64,000 bases of DNA from Hoeflea marina. Its GTDB lineage: Bacteria; Pseudomonadota; Alphaproteobacteria; Rhizobiales; Rhizobiaceae. Positions 16,949 to 26,445 of the stretch are shown here, one piece after another. The first letter of the stretch is position 1. Each line of letters opens with the position of its first letter. The stretch covers positions 239,811 through 303,810 of the forward strand of contig NZ_QGTR01000004.1 in NCBI RefSeq assembly GCF_003182275.1. The letters run 5' to 3'. Position numbers and translations under genes: made by a program. The notes under the pieces were generated by a model. That model was not told where the DNA came from and did no database searches. It saw nothing but the letters and a program-made list of their open reading frames with translations.

Positions 16949-18153
16949 ACCAGCCAGGCCACCAGGTGGTTGTCACCGGCGTCGGCATCGTCACCTCGCT
17001 GGGGGTCGGCCGCGCCGCTCACCAGGCAGTGCTGAGCGCAAGCCAGGCGCCCGCGCCCGTCACCGACAGCGAACAGTTCGCGCCCTATACCATCCACCCG
17101 CTTCCCGAGATCGACTGGTCCCAGCAGATCCCGCGCCGCGGCGACCAGCGGCAGATGGAAAACTGGCAGCGGCTTGGCGTCTTCACGGCCGGCCTGGCGC
17201 TTGACGACGCCGGCCTCAAGGACGACGCCGAGCGCTGCGCCAGCATGGACATGATCGTGGCTGCCGGAGGCGGCGAGCGCGATGTCACCGTCGATACGCT
17301 GATCGTCGAGGAAGCGCGGTCGCGCAACGACCGCGAAGTCCTGCTCAACGAGAAGCTGACCACGGAGCTGAGACCGACGCTCTTTCTGGCCCAGTTGTCC
17401 AACCTGCTCGCCGGCAACATCTCCATCGTCCACAAGGTCACCGGATCCTCGCGCACCTTCATGGGCGAGGAAGGCGCAGGCGTCTCCGCCTTCGAGACCG
17501 CGCACGCCCGCATCGCCGCCGGCCAGTCGACCCATTGCCTTGTCGGCGGGGCCTTCATTTCCGAGCGCTTTGACATCCTGCTCGTCGTCGATGCGATGGG
17601 CCTGTTGCAGAGCGGCGAAACCCGGCCGTTCTGGTCGCGCACCGAGGAAACCGGCGGCATCAATCTCGGCACCGGTTCGGCTTTTCTGGTGCTCGAATCG
17701 CTCGAGCATGCTGAGGCTCGCGGCGCCACCATCTACGCCCGTCTCGATTCGGTGATAGGTGACCGCGGCAGCCGCGAGGCGGATCGCCTGGAACAGCGGA
17801 TGGCCGACCTTGCCGATCAGGTTGCTCCCGGCGCGACCGGCGCCGGCACACTGATTGTCTCCGGCGCCACCGGCATACCCGGCCTCTCGGCGCGGGAGCG
17901 GGATTTTCTTGCCGGCCGCTTCCCGGAGGCGTCGACGTGCAGCCAGGCGGCACTGCTCGGCCACTGCATCGAGGCGCAGTTCCCCATCGGCATGGCCCTG
18001 GCAAGCCTGGCAATCGCCCAGGACGGAGCCGTCTGTCCGTTCACCGATGGCACGAACGCCCCGATGAACGCGGCCCCCGCAACCGCCCTCGTCACCACTG
18101 TCGGCCATCAGCGCGGCGAAGGCCTCGCCCGGCTTTCAGCCTTGCGGTCATAG
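16945..18153 (+). CDS. fabF2XL: Beta-ketoacyl-ACP synthase-like protein FabF2XL, active-site Cys absent
   Basis: A 402-residue ketosynthase-fold protein by position and N-terminus (VVVTGVGIVTSLGVG). Where KAS II enzymes carry the nucleophilic Cys (as in STACASG), this protein reads TGSSRTFMGEEGAG (residues 166-179), with no Cys. The N-A-H-G-T loop with the first catalytic His is also not recognisable; a His remains in LLGHCIEAQFP. It therefore looks like a chain-length-factor-type partner of the intact FabF1XL encoded next, rather than a condensing enzyme by itself. Overlaps fabZ by 4 bases. Confidence 0.85.
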   Translation: MNQPGHQVVVTGVGIVTSLGVGRAAHQAVLSASQAPAPVTDSEQFAPYTIHPLPEIDWSQQIPRRGDQRQMENWQRLGVFTAGLALDDAGLKDDAERCASMDMIVAAGGGERDVTVDTLIVEEARSRNDREVLLNEKLTTELRPTLFLAQLSNLLAGNISIVHKVTGSSRTFMGEEGAGVSAFETAHARIAAGQSTHCLVGGAFISERFDILLVVDAMGLLQSGETRPFWSRTEETGGINLGTGSAFLVLESLEHAEARGATIYARLDSVIGDRGSREADRLEQRMADLADQVAPGATGAGTLIVSGATGIPGLSARERDFLAGRFPEASTCSQAALLGHCIEAQFPIGMALASLAIAQDGAVCPFTDGTNAPMNAAPATALVTTVGHQRGEGLARLSALRS

Positions 18154-18164
18154 GGAGAAACGCC

Positions 18165-19451
18165 ATGACCAAATCCGCCTACAGGGACCATCTGGGCCGG
18201 CCGATCGTCGCCGTCACCGGCATGGGCGTCGTCACCTCGCTCGGCCAGGGCTTGTCCGACAACTGGGCGGCGCTGACCTCCGGCCGCTCCGGCATCCACA
18301 CCATCACCCGCTTTCCCACCGAGAAGCTCTCGACGCGGATTTCGGGAACTGTCGATTTCATCGATGTCCCGGTGCCCAATTCCGTCGAACGCTCCTATGC
18401 CTTCGCCCGCGAAACGACGCTCGAGGCGTTGACGCAGGCAGGCCTGTCCGGCGACTTCGGCGGTCCGCTGTTTCTCGCAGCCCCGCCGATCGAGCCGGAA
18501 TGGTCGGCACGCTTCGACCTCTCCGACCGGGTGCCCCAGGACCAGCGGCGCGGCAATGCCTATCAGCAGTTCCTTGCAGTCCTGCATGCCAGGCCCGACC
18601 CGCAATTCTACGAGGCGATCCAGTTCGGCTCGATCTCCGAGCGGCTTGCCGACCGCTTCGGCACCCGCGGCCTGCCGGTGACGCTGTCGACCGCATGCGC
18701 CTCGGGCGCCACCGCCATCCAGCTCGGGGTCGAAGCCATCCGACAGGGCCGCACCGAACGTGCGCTGACGGTGGCCACCGACGGCTCGGTGAGCGCCGAG
18801 GCGCTGATCCGCTTCTCGCTCCTGTCGGCGCTGTCGACCCACAACGACCAGCCGGAGAAGGCATCCAAGCCATTCACCAAGGACCGCGACGGTTTCGTCA
18901 TCGCCGAGGGTGCTGCCACGCTGGTGCTGGAATCGCTGGAGGCCGCGCTTGCCCGCGGCGCCCGCGTGCTCGGCATTCTCACCGGATGCGGCGAAAAGGC
19001 CGACCATTTCCACCGCACCCGCTCCTCGCCCGACGGCGGCCCTGCGATCGCCACCATCCACGCGGCCCTGGCGGATGCCGGTCTTTCCGAAGAGTCCATC
19101 GGCTACATCAATGCCCACGGCACCTCGACGCCGGAGAACGACAAGATGGAATACCAGGCGCTCTCGACCGTGTTCGGCGAACGCATGCCGAATGTGCCGG
19201 TGTCGTCCAACAAGTCGATGATCGGCCACACGCTCACGGCAGCAGGCGCCGTGGAAGCGGTGTTCTCGCTGCAGACCATGATCACCGGCGTGCTGCCGCC
19301 GACCATCAATTATGACAATCCGGATCCGGCGATCCCGCTCGACGCAGTCCCCAACGTCAAGCGCGACAAGGCGGTCACCAGCGTGCTGTCGAACTCCTTC
19401 GGTTTCGGTGGACAGAACGCATGCCTTGTCATGACAGCCGAACCCGCTTAA
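18165..19451 (+). CDS. fabF1XL: Beta-ketoacyl-ACP synthase II, FabF1XL
   Basis: A 428-residue condensing enzyme with the full Cys-His-His triad: Cys178 in LSTACASGAT, His318 in INAHGTST, and His355 in MIGHTLTAAGA, plus Lys350. The ATG follows TAGGGAGAAA; the ORF is open upstream in the preceding gene but this start gives the family length. Partner of the Cys-less FabF2XL, encoded 11 bases upstream, in extending the AcpXL-bound chain beyond C18. Confidence 0.92.
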   Translation: MTKSAYRDHLGRPIVAVTGMGVVTSLGQGLSDNWAALTSGRSGIHTITRFPTEKLSTRISGTVDFIDVPVPNSVERSYAFARETTLEALTQAGLSGDFGGPLFLAAPPIEPEWSARFDLSDRVPQDQRRGNAYQQFLAVLHARPDPQFYEAIQFGSISERLADRFGTRGLPVTLSTACASGATAIQLGVEAIRQGRTERALTVATDGSVSAEALIRFSLLSALSTHNDQPEKASKPFTKDRDGFVIAEGAATLVLESLEAALARGARVLGILTGCGEKADHFHRTRSSPDGGPAIATIHAALADAGLSEESIGYINAHGTSTPENDKMEYQALSTVFGERMPNVPVSSNKSMIGHTLTAAGAVEAVFSLQTMITGVLPPTINYDNPDPAIPLDAVPNVKRDKAVTSVLSNSFGFGGQNACLVMTAEPA

Positions 19452-19606
19452 TCCGACATCGCAAGCGGCGGCCATGATGCGTCCGCCGCATTTCCGCCTT
19501 GCCGGCGAAGCCGATCGTTTCGTCCCGGGGCTTTGCGGCAGGACACCAAATTGGAGCACTTGGGCATAGCCGCCCAGCCAGAATGCTCCGGACGAAGGAA
19601 TGTATC

Positions 19607-20635
19607 ATGCGCGCCTTGCAGCTCATCGCCGACCGCAAGCTCGAAGCCGTCGACGTCGCCCCGCCGCCGCCGCCGGGCATCGGCGAAGTCACGGTCTCCA
19701 TCAAGGCCGTGGCGCTCAACCACATCGATGTCTGGGGCTGGCGCGGCATGGCTTTCGCCAAGCGCAAGCTGCCGCTGACCATCGGCGCCGAGGCTTCCGG
19801 CGTTGTGGAAACAGTCGGCCAGGGTGTCTCCGGATTGCTGCCCGGCCAGCTGGTGTCGATCTATGGCGCCCGCACCTGCGGCCTGTGCCGTCCGTGCCGC
19901 GAAGGCCGCGACAATCTCTGCGAACATGTGAGCGGCGTGCACGGCTTTCACCTCGACGGCTTTGCCCAGGAAAAGGCCAACCTGCCCGCACGCCTGCTGG
20001 TCCCCGCCCCTCCCGGAGTTGACGCGGTGGCTGCCGCGGTGGCGCCGGTCACCTTCGGCACGGTCGAGCACATGCTGTTCGACAACGCCAAATTGGAACC
20101 GGGCGAAACCATCCTGATCCATGCGGGCGGCTCGGGCATCGGCTCGGCGGCGATCCAGCTGGCCAAGAAGATGGGCTGCACCGTGATCACAACCGTCGGC
20201 TCCGACGAAAAGATCGAGCCGGCGAAGGCGCTGGGCGCCGACCATGTCATCAACTACCGGGTCGACCGGTTTGAAGGCATTGTCCGCAAGCTCACGAAAA
20301 AGCGCGGCGTTGACGTGGTGTTCGAGCATGTCGGCGCCGACACCTGGGCCGGCTCCATGCTGTGCATGCGCCGGGGCGGCCGGCTCGTCACCTGCGGCTC
20401 GACCTCGGGCGTCTCCACCCAGATGAACCTGATGATGCTGTTCCAGCAGCAGTTGCGCCTGATCGGCTCCTTCGGCTGTCGGATGGAGAACATGGCCAAT
20501 GCCATGCAGAAGATGGCGGCGGGCCTTGTGCACCCGGTCATCGACACCGAAGTCGGATTCGATGAGATCGACAAGGCGCTGGCCCGCATGGAAGGCCGCG
20601 AGGTCTTCGGCAAGATCATCCTCCGGATGGATTGA
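19607..20635 (+). CDS. adh2XL: Zinc-type alcohol dehydrogenase/quinone oxidoreductase, Adh2XL
   Basis: A 342-residue MDR-superfamily protein. The N-terminal catalytic domain holds structural-zinc-like Cys spacing (RTCGLCRPCREGRDNLCEH) and the Rossmann domain has LIHAGGSGIGSAAIQLAK. The start at 19607 follows GAAGGAATG. It occupies the adh2XL position in the rhizobial VLCFA operon, where an enoyl- or keto-reductase role in making 27-hydroxyoctacosanoate has been proposed. The 155-base gap before it is the largest in the operon and could hold a secondary promoter. Confidence 0.88.
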   Translation: MRALQLIADRKLEAVDVAPPPPPGIGEVTVSIKAVALNHIDVWGWRGMAFAKRKLPLTIGAEASGVVETVGQGVSGLLPGQLVSIYGARTCGLCRPCREGRDNLCEHVSGVHGFHLDGFAQEKANLPARLLVPAPPGVDAVAAAVAPVTFGTVEHMLFDNAKLEPGETILIHAGGSGIGSAAIQLAKKMGCTVITTVGSDEKIEPAKALGADHVINYRVDRFEGIVRKLTKKRGVDVVFEHVGADTWAGSMLCMRRGGRLVTCGSTSGVSTQMNLMMLFQQQLRLIGSFGCRMENMANAMQKMAAGLVHPVIDTEVGFDEIDKALARMEGREVFGKIILRMD

Positions 20636-20646
20636 GGCCGGGGCCG

Positions 20647-21597
20647 ATGAAACAGACGCAGCGCATGCAGGTCACCCGCTGGGTGCTCGCCGTCCGTCGG
20701 GCGCGGGACTGGACCATTGCCATGGTGGTCTTCGCGCTGCTCTGGCTGGTCTCCCTGTTTCCGATGGAGCCGGCGATCAATTTCGTCGATCGCGCCGCCC
20801 GCCGCATCGGCCCCTGGACCTCCCGCCACCGGCTGGCGCGGACCAATCTGGCCCGGGCCTTTCCCGGGAAGTCGGAGGCCGAGCGCGAACAGATTGCCGT
20901 CGAGATGTGGGGCAACATGGCACGGTTGGCCGCCGAATACGTCTTTCTCGACCAGTTGTTCGATGTCGATCCGACCGCCTCCGTGCCGGGCCGGGTCGAG
21001 GTGGCGGGCGCCGACATCTTCAATGACCTGCGGGACAATCCGCGCCCCTTCATCGTCTTCACCGCCCACACCGGGAATTTCGAACTGCTGCCCATCGCCG
21101 CCGCGACGTTCGACCTGGATGTGACGGCGCTGTTCCGCCCGCCCAACAATCCCTACATCGCCGGACGCGTGCTCTCGGCGCGTCGCACCAGCATGGGCCA
21201 TCTGGTTCCATCCCGCGCCGGCGCGGCCATCGCGCTTGCCCGCAAGCTCGACAGCGGCGGCGGCGTCGGCATGCTGGTGGACCAGAAGTTCCACAAGGGT
21301 GCGGTGACGACCTTCTTCGACCTGCCGGTCAAGACCAACCCGCTGCTGGCCAAGCTGGCCCGGCAGTTCGATTGCGAGGTGTTTCCCGCCCGCTGCATCC
21401 GGCTGCCGGGCGGGCGCTTCCGGCTCGAATTCGAGCCCGCAATGCCCGTCCCCCGCACCGCCGACGGCAGCGTCGACGTGACGGCCACCGCGCAGATGCT
21501 CAACGACAAGGTCGAAGCCTGGGTGCGGGAACATCCCGGCCAGTGGCAATGGTTTCACGACCGATGGAACATCAAGCGCAAGGTGCGGCGCGGCTGA
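20647..21597 (+). CDS. lpxXL: Lipid A VLCFA acyltransferase LpxXL
   Basis: A 316-residue inner-membrane acyltransferase of the LpxL/HtrB family. A hydrophobic anchor lies at residues 20-40, and the catalytic H-x4-E motif is His141-Glu146 in FTAHTGNFE. GMLVDQKFHKGAVTTFF is the second conserved block. It transfers the very long chain hydroxy fatty acid from AcpXL to lipid A. Last gene of the operon, 11 bases after adh2XL, and followed by a hairpin terminator. Confidence 0.93.
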   Translation: MKQTQRMQVTRWVLAVRRARDWTIAMVVFALLWLVSLFPMEPAINFVDRAARRIGPWTSRHRLARTNLARAFPGKSEAEREQIAVEMWGNMARLAAEYVFLDQLFDVDPTASVPGRVEVAGADIFNDLRDNPRPFIVFTAHTGNFELLPIAAATFDLDVTALFRPPNNPYIAGRVLSARRTSMGHLVPSRAGAAIALARKLDSGGGVGMLVDQKFHKGAVTTFFDLPVKTNPLLAKLARQFDCEVFPARCIRLPGGRFRLEFEPAMPVPRTADGSVDVTATAQMLNDKVEAWVREHPGQWQWFHDRWNIKRKVRRG

Positions 21598-21600
21598 CAG

Positions 21601-21637
21601 CACAAAGCCCGGAACCTCGCGGTTGCCGGGCCTTGTG
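21601..21637 (+). terminator. Hairpin terminator after lpxXL
   Basis: A long stem with arms CACAA-GCCCGG and CCGGGC-TTGTG, each interrupted by one base, plus an inner ACC-TCGC-GGT hairpin. It lies four bases after the lpxXL stop and before the convergent L,D-transpeptidase, so it may end both transcripts. A clear U-tract is lacking. Confidence 0.6.
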
Positions 21638-21657
21638 GCTGCAGCGAAGCATGCCGC

Positions 21658-22089
21658 TCAGCGGGAAATGACGATCCGCGTGTTGGCATTGCCGGTCTTC
21701 TGCACCATCGAGAAGAAGACGGCGGCGTTCCTGGGGTCGAGCCTGACGCATCCGTGCGAGGCCGGGCGGCCGAGCCGCTTGAGATCGTTGGTGCCGTGCA
21801 CCGCATAGCCGCCGTTGAAAAAGACGGCATAGGGCATCGGCGCATTGTTGTACTTGCGCGAGCGGTGGTTCTTCGACAGCCATTTGGCTGACCAGGAGCC
21901 TGAGGGAGTTCCGTAGCCGGACCTGCCCGTCGAGACTTTCCAGCGATACTTGACCGCCCCGTTGTGGCTGACGACCATTGTCTGGGTCGAGATATCGATC
22001 TTTGCCACCAGGTTGGCGGCCAAGGTTGGTGCGCCTAAAATCGGCAATAGTCCAAGCGCCAGTGCCCCCGCCAAAACAAAGCTTCTCAT
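21658..22089 (-). CDS. L,D-transpeptidase (YkuD domain)
   Basis: A 143-residue periplasmic enzyme. Signal peptide is MRSFVLAGALALGLLPILGA with cleavage near residue 25. The YkuD catalytic signature is intact: His99 in VHGTNDL and Ser111-His112-Gly113-Cys114-x-Arg116 in ASHGCVRL, with Cys114 the nucleophile. It would form 3-3 peptidoglycan cross-links or attach proteins to meso-DAP. The start at 22089 is chosen for the signal peptide over a longer frame. Single gene. Confidence 0.92.
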   Translation of the reverse strand: MRSFVLAGALALGLLPILGAPTLAANLVAKIDISTQTMVVSHNGAVKYRWKVSTGRSGYGTPSGSWSAKWLSKNHRSRKYNNAPMPYAVFFNGGYAVHGTNDLKRLGRPASHGCVRLDPRNAAVFFSMVQKTGNANTRIVISR

Positions 22090-22215
22090 GTTACTCTCCA
22101 CGTTGTTGCCTGAGTTCTGTTTTCTGCCCCGTGGAGACACTATAACCGGAGGACGATCAAATAAAGTTAAATTCAGGCATCAAATTCGACCGATGGGATT
22201 AGGAGATTGATTCAA

Positions 22216-23193
22216 CTAGATAAAAACTGAAATCAAAAGAGCAGAAAATACTAATAGAGAAAGCGCTGTGCAGGCATGGCCATAGATCCGGAGGCCTCTG
22301 TCGATGTCGGCCGTGCCGACCTCGAGCCGTCCGCTGCCGTTCAGGCTCGGCTCCACCACCTTCACGCCGCCATAAAAACGCGGCCCGGCCAGCGCCACGC
22401 CGAGCGCTCCCGCCATCGCCGCTTCCGGCCATCCGGCATTCGGCGAGCGGTGCAGGCCGGCGTCCCGGAAAGCCGTGACGAGCGCTCGGCGGCCGGCGAA
22501 GGCCGACACCGAGACGGCGGCGCCGCAGGCAATCAGCGCGGCCGAAAGGCGCGAGGCCGGCAGGTTGGCGACATCATCGAGCAGCGCGGCCGCGCGGCCG
22601 AAATCCCGGTAGCGGTCGTTGAGATGGCCGATCATCGAATCGGCGGTGTTGAGCATCTTGTAGGCCAACAGCCCCGGCAGGCCGGCAATGGCGTACCAGA
22701 CCACGGGGGCGACGATGCCGTCGGAGAAATTCTCTGCCAGGCTTTCCAGCGCCGCGCGGCCGACTGCCGGGTGATCGAGCGTATCGGGATCGCGGCCGAC
22801 GATCATCGACACCGCCTTGCGGCCGGCCTCTATCCCGCCCGTCCTCAGCGCGGCCGGCACCGCCGCCACATGGTCCGCCAGGCTCTTCTGTGCCAGCAGC
22901 ACGGCGACAATGACCGCCTCGAGCAGCCAACCCAGAGGCCCCAGCCGGAAGAGCAGGAAATGGACGAGCAGGCCGGCAGCGACCGCGAGCAGCAGCAGCG
23001 CGGCAATGGCCACCCGCCCCTTCATCCGGCGTTTCGCAGGGCTGTCGTCCTCGCGGTTGAGATGCCGGTCGGCAAGGCCGATAGCGGCGCCGAACCAGAC
23101 GACCGGATGCGGCAGGCGCCGCCACAGCCAGTCGGGATCGCCGACGAGGCGGTCGAGCATGAGCGCCGCCAGCAGCACCAGAAGCCGGATCAC
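22216..23193 (-). CDS. cobD: Adenosylcobinamide-phosphate synthase
   Basis: A 325-residue integral membrane protein (CobD in Pseudomonas nomenclature, CbiB in Salmonella) that joins the aminopropanol linker to adenosylcobyric acid. It starts MIRLLVLLAALMLDRLVGDP. HPVVWFGAAI, then NFSDGIVAPVVWYAIAGLPG and KMLNTADSMIGHLN, are the family signatures between several hydrophobic helices. It overlaps cobC by 4 bases and ends the cobA-cobB-cobC-cobD unit. Confidence 0.93.
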   Translation of the reverse strand: MIRLLVLLAALMLDRLVGDPDWLWRRLPHPVVWFGAAIGLADRHLNREDDSPAKRRMKGRVAIAALLLLAVAAGLLVHFLLFRLGPLGWLLEAVIVAVLLAQKSLADHVAAVPAALRTGGIEAGRKAVSMIVGRDPDTLDHPAVGRAALESLAENFSDGIVAPVVWYAIAGLPGLLAYKMLNTADSMIGHLNDRYRDFGRAAALLDDVANLPASRLSAALIACGAAVSVSAFAGRRALVTAFRDAGLHRSPNAGWPEAAMAGALGVALAGPRFYGGVKVVEPSLNGSGRLEVGTADIDRGLRIYGHACTALSLLVFSALLISVFI

Positions 23194-24212
23194 GCGGGCC
23201 CCTCCGCGGCAGCCTTTCGAAGCGTCGCGGAAAGCCGGGCGGCTTGCTCCGGATCGGCGACAAGCCCGATCCGCAGCCGGTCGGGCGAGTGATCGAAGGC
23301 GCGGGTGAGCACATGGTCGGCAGCCAGCCGGTCGCGCAGTCGCGCGGCGCCGCGATAGCCCACCAGCGCGAACAGCGCCGTCTCGCCGGCAAGCTCCAGC
23401 CCGGCCTGCGCGATGGCCGCGAGCGTCAGGGCGTGGGCGGTCGAGATCCGCGCCTTGAGCCCGTCAACCAGATCGGGCCGCGAGAAGGCCTGCCCCGCCA
23501 CCGCCAGCGCCGGACCCGACACCGCCCAGGGACCAAGCCCGGCTTCGAGCGCGGCCGAGATCTCCCGATCGGCGAAGGCGAAGCCCAGCCTGATGCCGGC
23601 CATGCCGAAGAACTTGCCGAAGGAGCGCAGCACCACCAGCCCGGGGAGATGCCCTGCCAGGTCGGCGATGGACAGGTCCGGGTGCATGTCCGCGAAGGCC
23701 TCGTCGACGACGGTGAGCCGTCCCGCGCGGGCTTCGGCGAAAGCAGTCAGCGTGGCCCGGTCGAAGCGCCGTCCATCGGGATTGTTGGGATTGGCGAGCA
23801 CCGCGACATCGGCATCGAGCGCGGCGTCGAGCATGGTCGCGGCGGCGATGTCGAAGCCGGCGCGACGGAAGGCCAGTTCGTACTCGCCATAGGTCGGCGA
23901 CAGGATCGCCACGCGCCGTGTGAGGCCGGACGGTGCCAGCCGCGGCAGCAGCTGGATGGCCGCCTGGCTTCCCGGCGTGGGAACCGGCAGCTGGCCGCCA
24001 CGATAATAGGCCCGCGCCGCCGCCGCCATCTCGCGCACCGTTGCCGGGTCCGGCAGCCGCCGCCAGACGTCGGTATCCATGGCCGGCAGTTCAAGCGAAA
24101 ACGGGCTGACACCGGTCGACAGGTCGAGCCAGTCGGCGGCGGCGCCACCGTGGCGGGCCATGGCGTCCGCCAGCGCGCCGCCATGGGCGATCGGTTTCGG
24201 GTCAGTGGCCAC
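23190..24212 (-). CDS. cobC: Threonine-phosphate decarboxylase-like aminotransferase CobC
   Basis: About 340 residues, PLP-dependent class I/II fold. The active Lys is in LRSFGKFFGMAGIRLGF, with NPNNPDG and VVDEAFADMHP as the other PLP signatures. It supplies the (R)-1-amino-2-propanol phosphate moiety of cobalamin. The GTG at 24212, 5 bases beyond the cobB stop, gives a start just before the HGGALADAMARHGG substrate loop. A start at 24269 would overlap cobB by 52 bases. Confidence 0.9.
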   Translation of the reverse strand: MATDPKPIAHGGALADAMARHGGAAADWLDLSTGVSPFSLELPAMDTDVWRRLPDPATVREMAAAARAYYRGGQLPVPTPGSQAAIQLLPRLAPSGLTRRVAILSPTYGEYELAFRRAGFDIAAATMLDAALDADVAVLANPNNPDGRRFDRATLTAFAEARAGRLTVVDEAFADMHPDLSIADLAGHLPGLVVLRSFGKFFGMAGIRLGFAFADREISAALEAGLGPWAVSGPALAVAGQAFSRPDLVDGLKARISTAHALTLAAIAQAGLELAGETALFALVGYRGAARLRDRLAADHVLTRAFDHSPDRLRIGLVADPEQAARLSATLRKAAAEGPA

Positions 24213-24217
24213 GACGC

Positions 24218-25516
24218 TCAGTCCGCCCGGTCGATCACGTGGATGAAGGAACCCGACACGGCGCCGCACCTCAGACCGGCTTCGCCCAGATCGTTGTCCT
24301 GGGCGTCCGCGACCTCGAACAACCGCTCGGCCGCGCCCTCCCGGACAATCGTCGAATAATGGAATTCATGCGCGCGCATCGGCATGTCCCAGAAGAACCC
24401 CGCTTTCGGCTTGAGCTTGCGGTAACCCAGATGCCTGACGCGGGTGGCGTAGCTGGTCTCCAGCGGCAGCGCCCCGAGCATGCGGTGACGCACGCCCTCG
24501 GCATCCACCAGCCCCTCGCCCAGCACCATGAAGCCGCCGCACTCGCCATAGACGCTGACGCCGCGGGCAATGGCCGCCTCCATGCCGGCGCGGAACCCGC
24601 CGGCGGCGGCAAGCCGCCCCGCATGCAGCTCGGGATAGCCGCCCGGCAAGAGCACCGCGTCACAATCGGTCGCCGGGCCCTCGTCGGCGAGCGGCGAGAA
24701 GAACAAGATCTCGGCCCCGCGCCGCGCCCAGCCCAGAAGCATGTGCTCGTAGCAGAAGGCGAAGGCGATATCGCGGGCGACGGCAATCTTCTGCCCCGGC
24801 GGCGGAAGCCGAAGGATGTTGGCCAGCGCGGTCGAAGGCACCACACGTCCCGCCATCTTTTCCAGGCTTTCCACATCGACATGCCGGTCGATCAGATCGG
24901 CGGCATGCTCGACATGGGCTTCCAGATCGGCATTCTCGCCAGCCTGCACCAGGCCGAGATGCCGCTCGGGCAGCGTCAGACCCTCGTCGCGCGGCAAAGC
25001 GCCGAAGACCTTTACCCGCGCGTTCGCCAGGGCGTCGCGCAGCATCATCTCGTGCCGCGGGCTGGCGACGCGATTGAGAATGACGCCTTCGACCATGACA
25101 TTGGGGGAGAAGCCGATGAAACCCCGCGCGAGCGCCGCCACGGAGTGGGACATGCGGGCGCAATCGATCACCAGCACCACCGGCAGGCCGAGCATTTCGG
25201 CGAGATCGGCCGCCGATCCCCTGCCGCTGGCGGCAGCGTCAAACAGGCCCATCATCGCCTCGATCACCAGGAGCCGATCGCCCTGGGTGGCGAGCGACGC
25301 ATTGGCGCGCAGCAGGTCCTCGCGCATGGACCAGGGATCATAGTTCAGGCAGTCCGCGCCGCTGGCGGCCGAATGGAAGGCCGGGTCGATGTAGTCGGGG
25401 CCGGCCTTGCCGGGGGCGAGCGCCGCACCACGGCGCCGGAGCGCCCTGAGCAGACCCAGCGTGAAGGTTGTCTTGCCCGAGCCCGATTGCGGCGCGGCAA
25501 TGACCAGACCCCTCAT
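24218..25516 (-). CDS. cobB: Hydrogenobyrinate/cobyrinate a,c-diamide synthase
   Basis: A 432-residue two-domain amidotransferase. The N-terminal ATP-binding domain has APQSGSGKTT at residues 8-17 and PGKAGPDYIDPAFH. The C-terminal glutaminase domain has the nucleophilic Cys in VYGECGGFMVLGEG and the His in AHEFHYS. It amidates the a and c side chains using glutamine and ATP. The ATG overlaps the cobA stop by 4 bases; the upstream 26 codons of the frame are Arg-rich shadow sequence. Confidence 0.94.
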   Translation of the reverse strand: MRGLVIAAPQSGSGKTTFTLGLLRALRRRGAALAPGKAGPDYIDPAFHSAASGADCLNYDPWSMREDLLRANASLATQGDRLLVIEAMMGLFDAAASGRGSAADLAEMLGLPVVLVIDCARMSHSVAALARGFIGFSPNVMVEGVILNRVASPRHEMMLRDALANARVKVFGALPRDEGLTLPERHLGLVQAGENADLEAHVEHAADLIDRHVDVESLEKMAGRVVPSTALANILRLPPPGQKIAVARDIAFAFCYEHMLLGWARRGAEILFFSPLADEGPATDCDAVLLPGGYPELHAGRLAAAGGFRAGMEAAIARGVSVYGECGGFMVLGEGLVDAEGVRHRMLGALPLETSYATRVRHLGYRKLKPKAGFFWDMPMRAHEFHYSTIVREGAAERLFEVADAQDNDLGEAGLRCGAVSGSFIHVIDRAD

Positions 25517-26358
25517 GCGGAATCCTTCCGGCCGGCGGCGCGAATGCCGAGAGGATCGGCGGTCAGCACCCGTCCGGCGGCGGCACCGGCCCAATCAAGC
25601 GCTGCGCGCAGGCGCACCACCTCGCCCACCACGACAATGGCCGGGGGCTCCAGCCCGGAGGCGGCGAGGTCATCGGTTGCGCGGCCAAGCGTCGTCTCCA
25701 GCACCTGCTGGTGGTCGGTGCTGGCATCTGTGACGAAGGCCATCGGTTCGTCGCGCGAGCGACCGGCCTCGATCAGCCGTGCAGTGATCGAGGCGATGTG
25801 CTTCATCGCCATGTACATCACGATCACCTTCGAGCCACGCGCCACGCCGTCCCAGTCGATGCGGTCAGGGACCAGGCCGGATGCGTCATGGCCGGTGAGG
25901 AAAGTCACGGTGTGATTGGTGTCGCGGTGGGTGACCGGAATGCCGGCATAGGCGAGCCCGCCGATGCCTGCGGTGATGCCGGGCACGACGCGAAAGGGAA
26001 TGTGGTGTTCAACGAGCGTCAGCGCCTCCTCGCCGCCGCGGCCGAAGACGAAGGGATCGCCGCCCTTGAGCCGCAGGACGCGATGTCCGGCGCGCGCCAG
26101 CTCCACCAGCCTGAGCGAAATGTCGCGCTGCTTTGGCGAGGGCTTGCCCCCGCGCTTTCCGGCATGCTCGATCAGCACGCCGGGACGGGCAAAGCGCAGG
26201 CAGTCGACATTGACCAGCGCATCGTGGACGATCGCGTCGGCCTGCATAAGCGCGTTGGCGGCGTGCAGCGTCAGCAGGCCCGGATCGCCGGGCCCCGCTC
26301 CCACCAGCCACACCTCCCCGGGCTTCATGCCGGGCAATCCCGCCTGCCAGTCACTCAT
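25513..26358 (-). CDS. cobA: Uroporphyrinogen-III C-methyltransferase (SUMT)
   Basis: A 281-residue SAM-dependent methyltransferase making precorrin-2 from uroporphyrinogen III, the branch point to B12 and sirohaem. Signatures are VWLVGAGPGDPGLLTL, LKGGDPFVFGRGGEE, and PGITAGIGGLAYAGIPVTHR. The ORF is open far upstream, but the start at MSDWQAGLPGMKPG places the first motif at residue 18, as in the family, and follows GGAAA. First gene of the cobA-B-C-D unit and divergent from cbiD across 87 bases. No siroheme CysG module is fused. Confidence 0.93.
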   Translation of the reverse strand: MSDWQAGLPGMKPGEVWLVGAGPGDPGLLTLHAANALMQADAIVHDALVNVDCLRFARPGVLIEHAGKRGGKPSPKQRDISLRLVELARAGHRVLRLKGGDPFVFGRGGEEALTLVEHHIPFRVVPGITAGIGGLAYAGIPVTHRDTNHTVTFLTGHDASGLVPDRIDWDGVARGSKVIVMYMAMKHIASITARLIEAGRSRDEPMAFVTDASTDHQQVLETTLGRATDDLAASGLEPPAIVVVGEVVRLRAALDWAGAAAGRVLTADPLGIRAAGRKDSA

Positions 26359-26445
26359 CGAATTTCCGTTCGCAATTGCGGATTTACGCCTGTACTCCAG
26401 GAGCACTATAACGGCAACACACACACCGGGACACCGATTAGCGAC

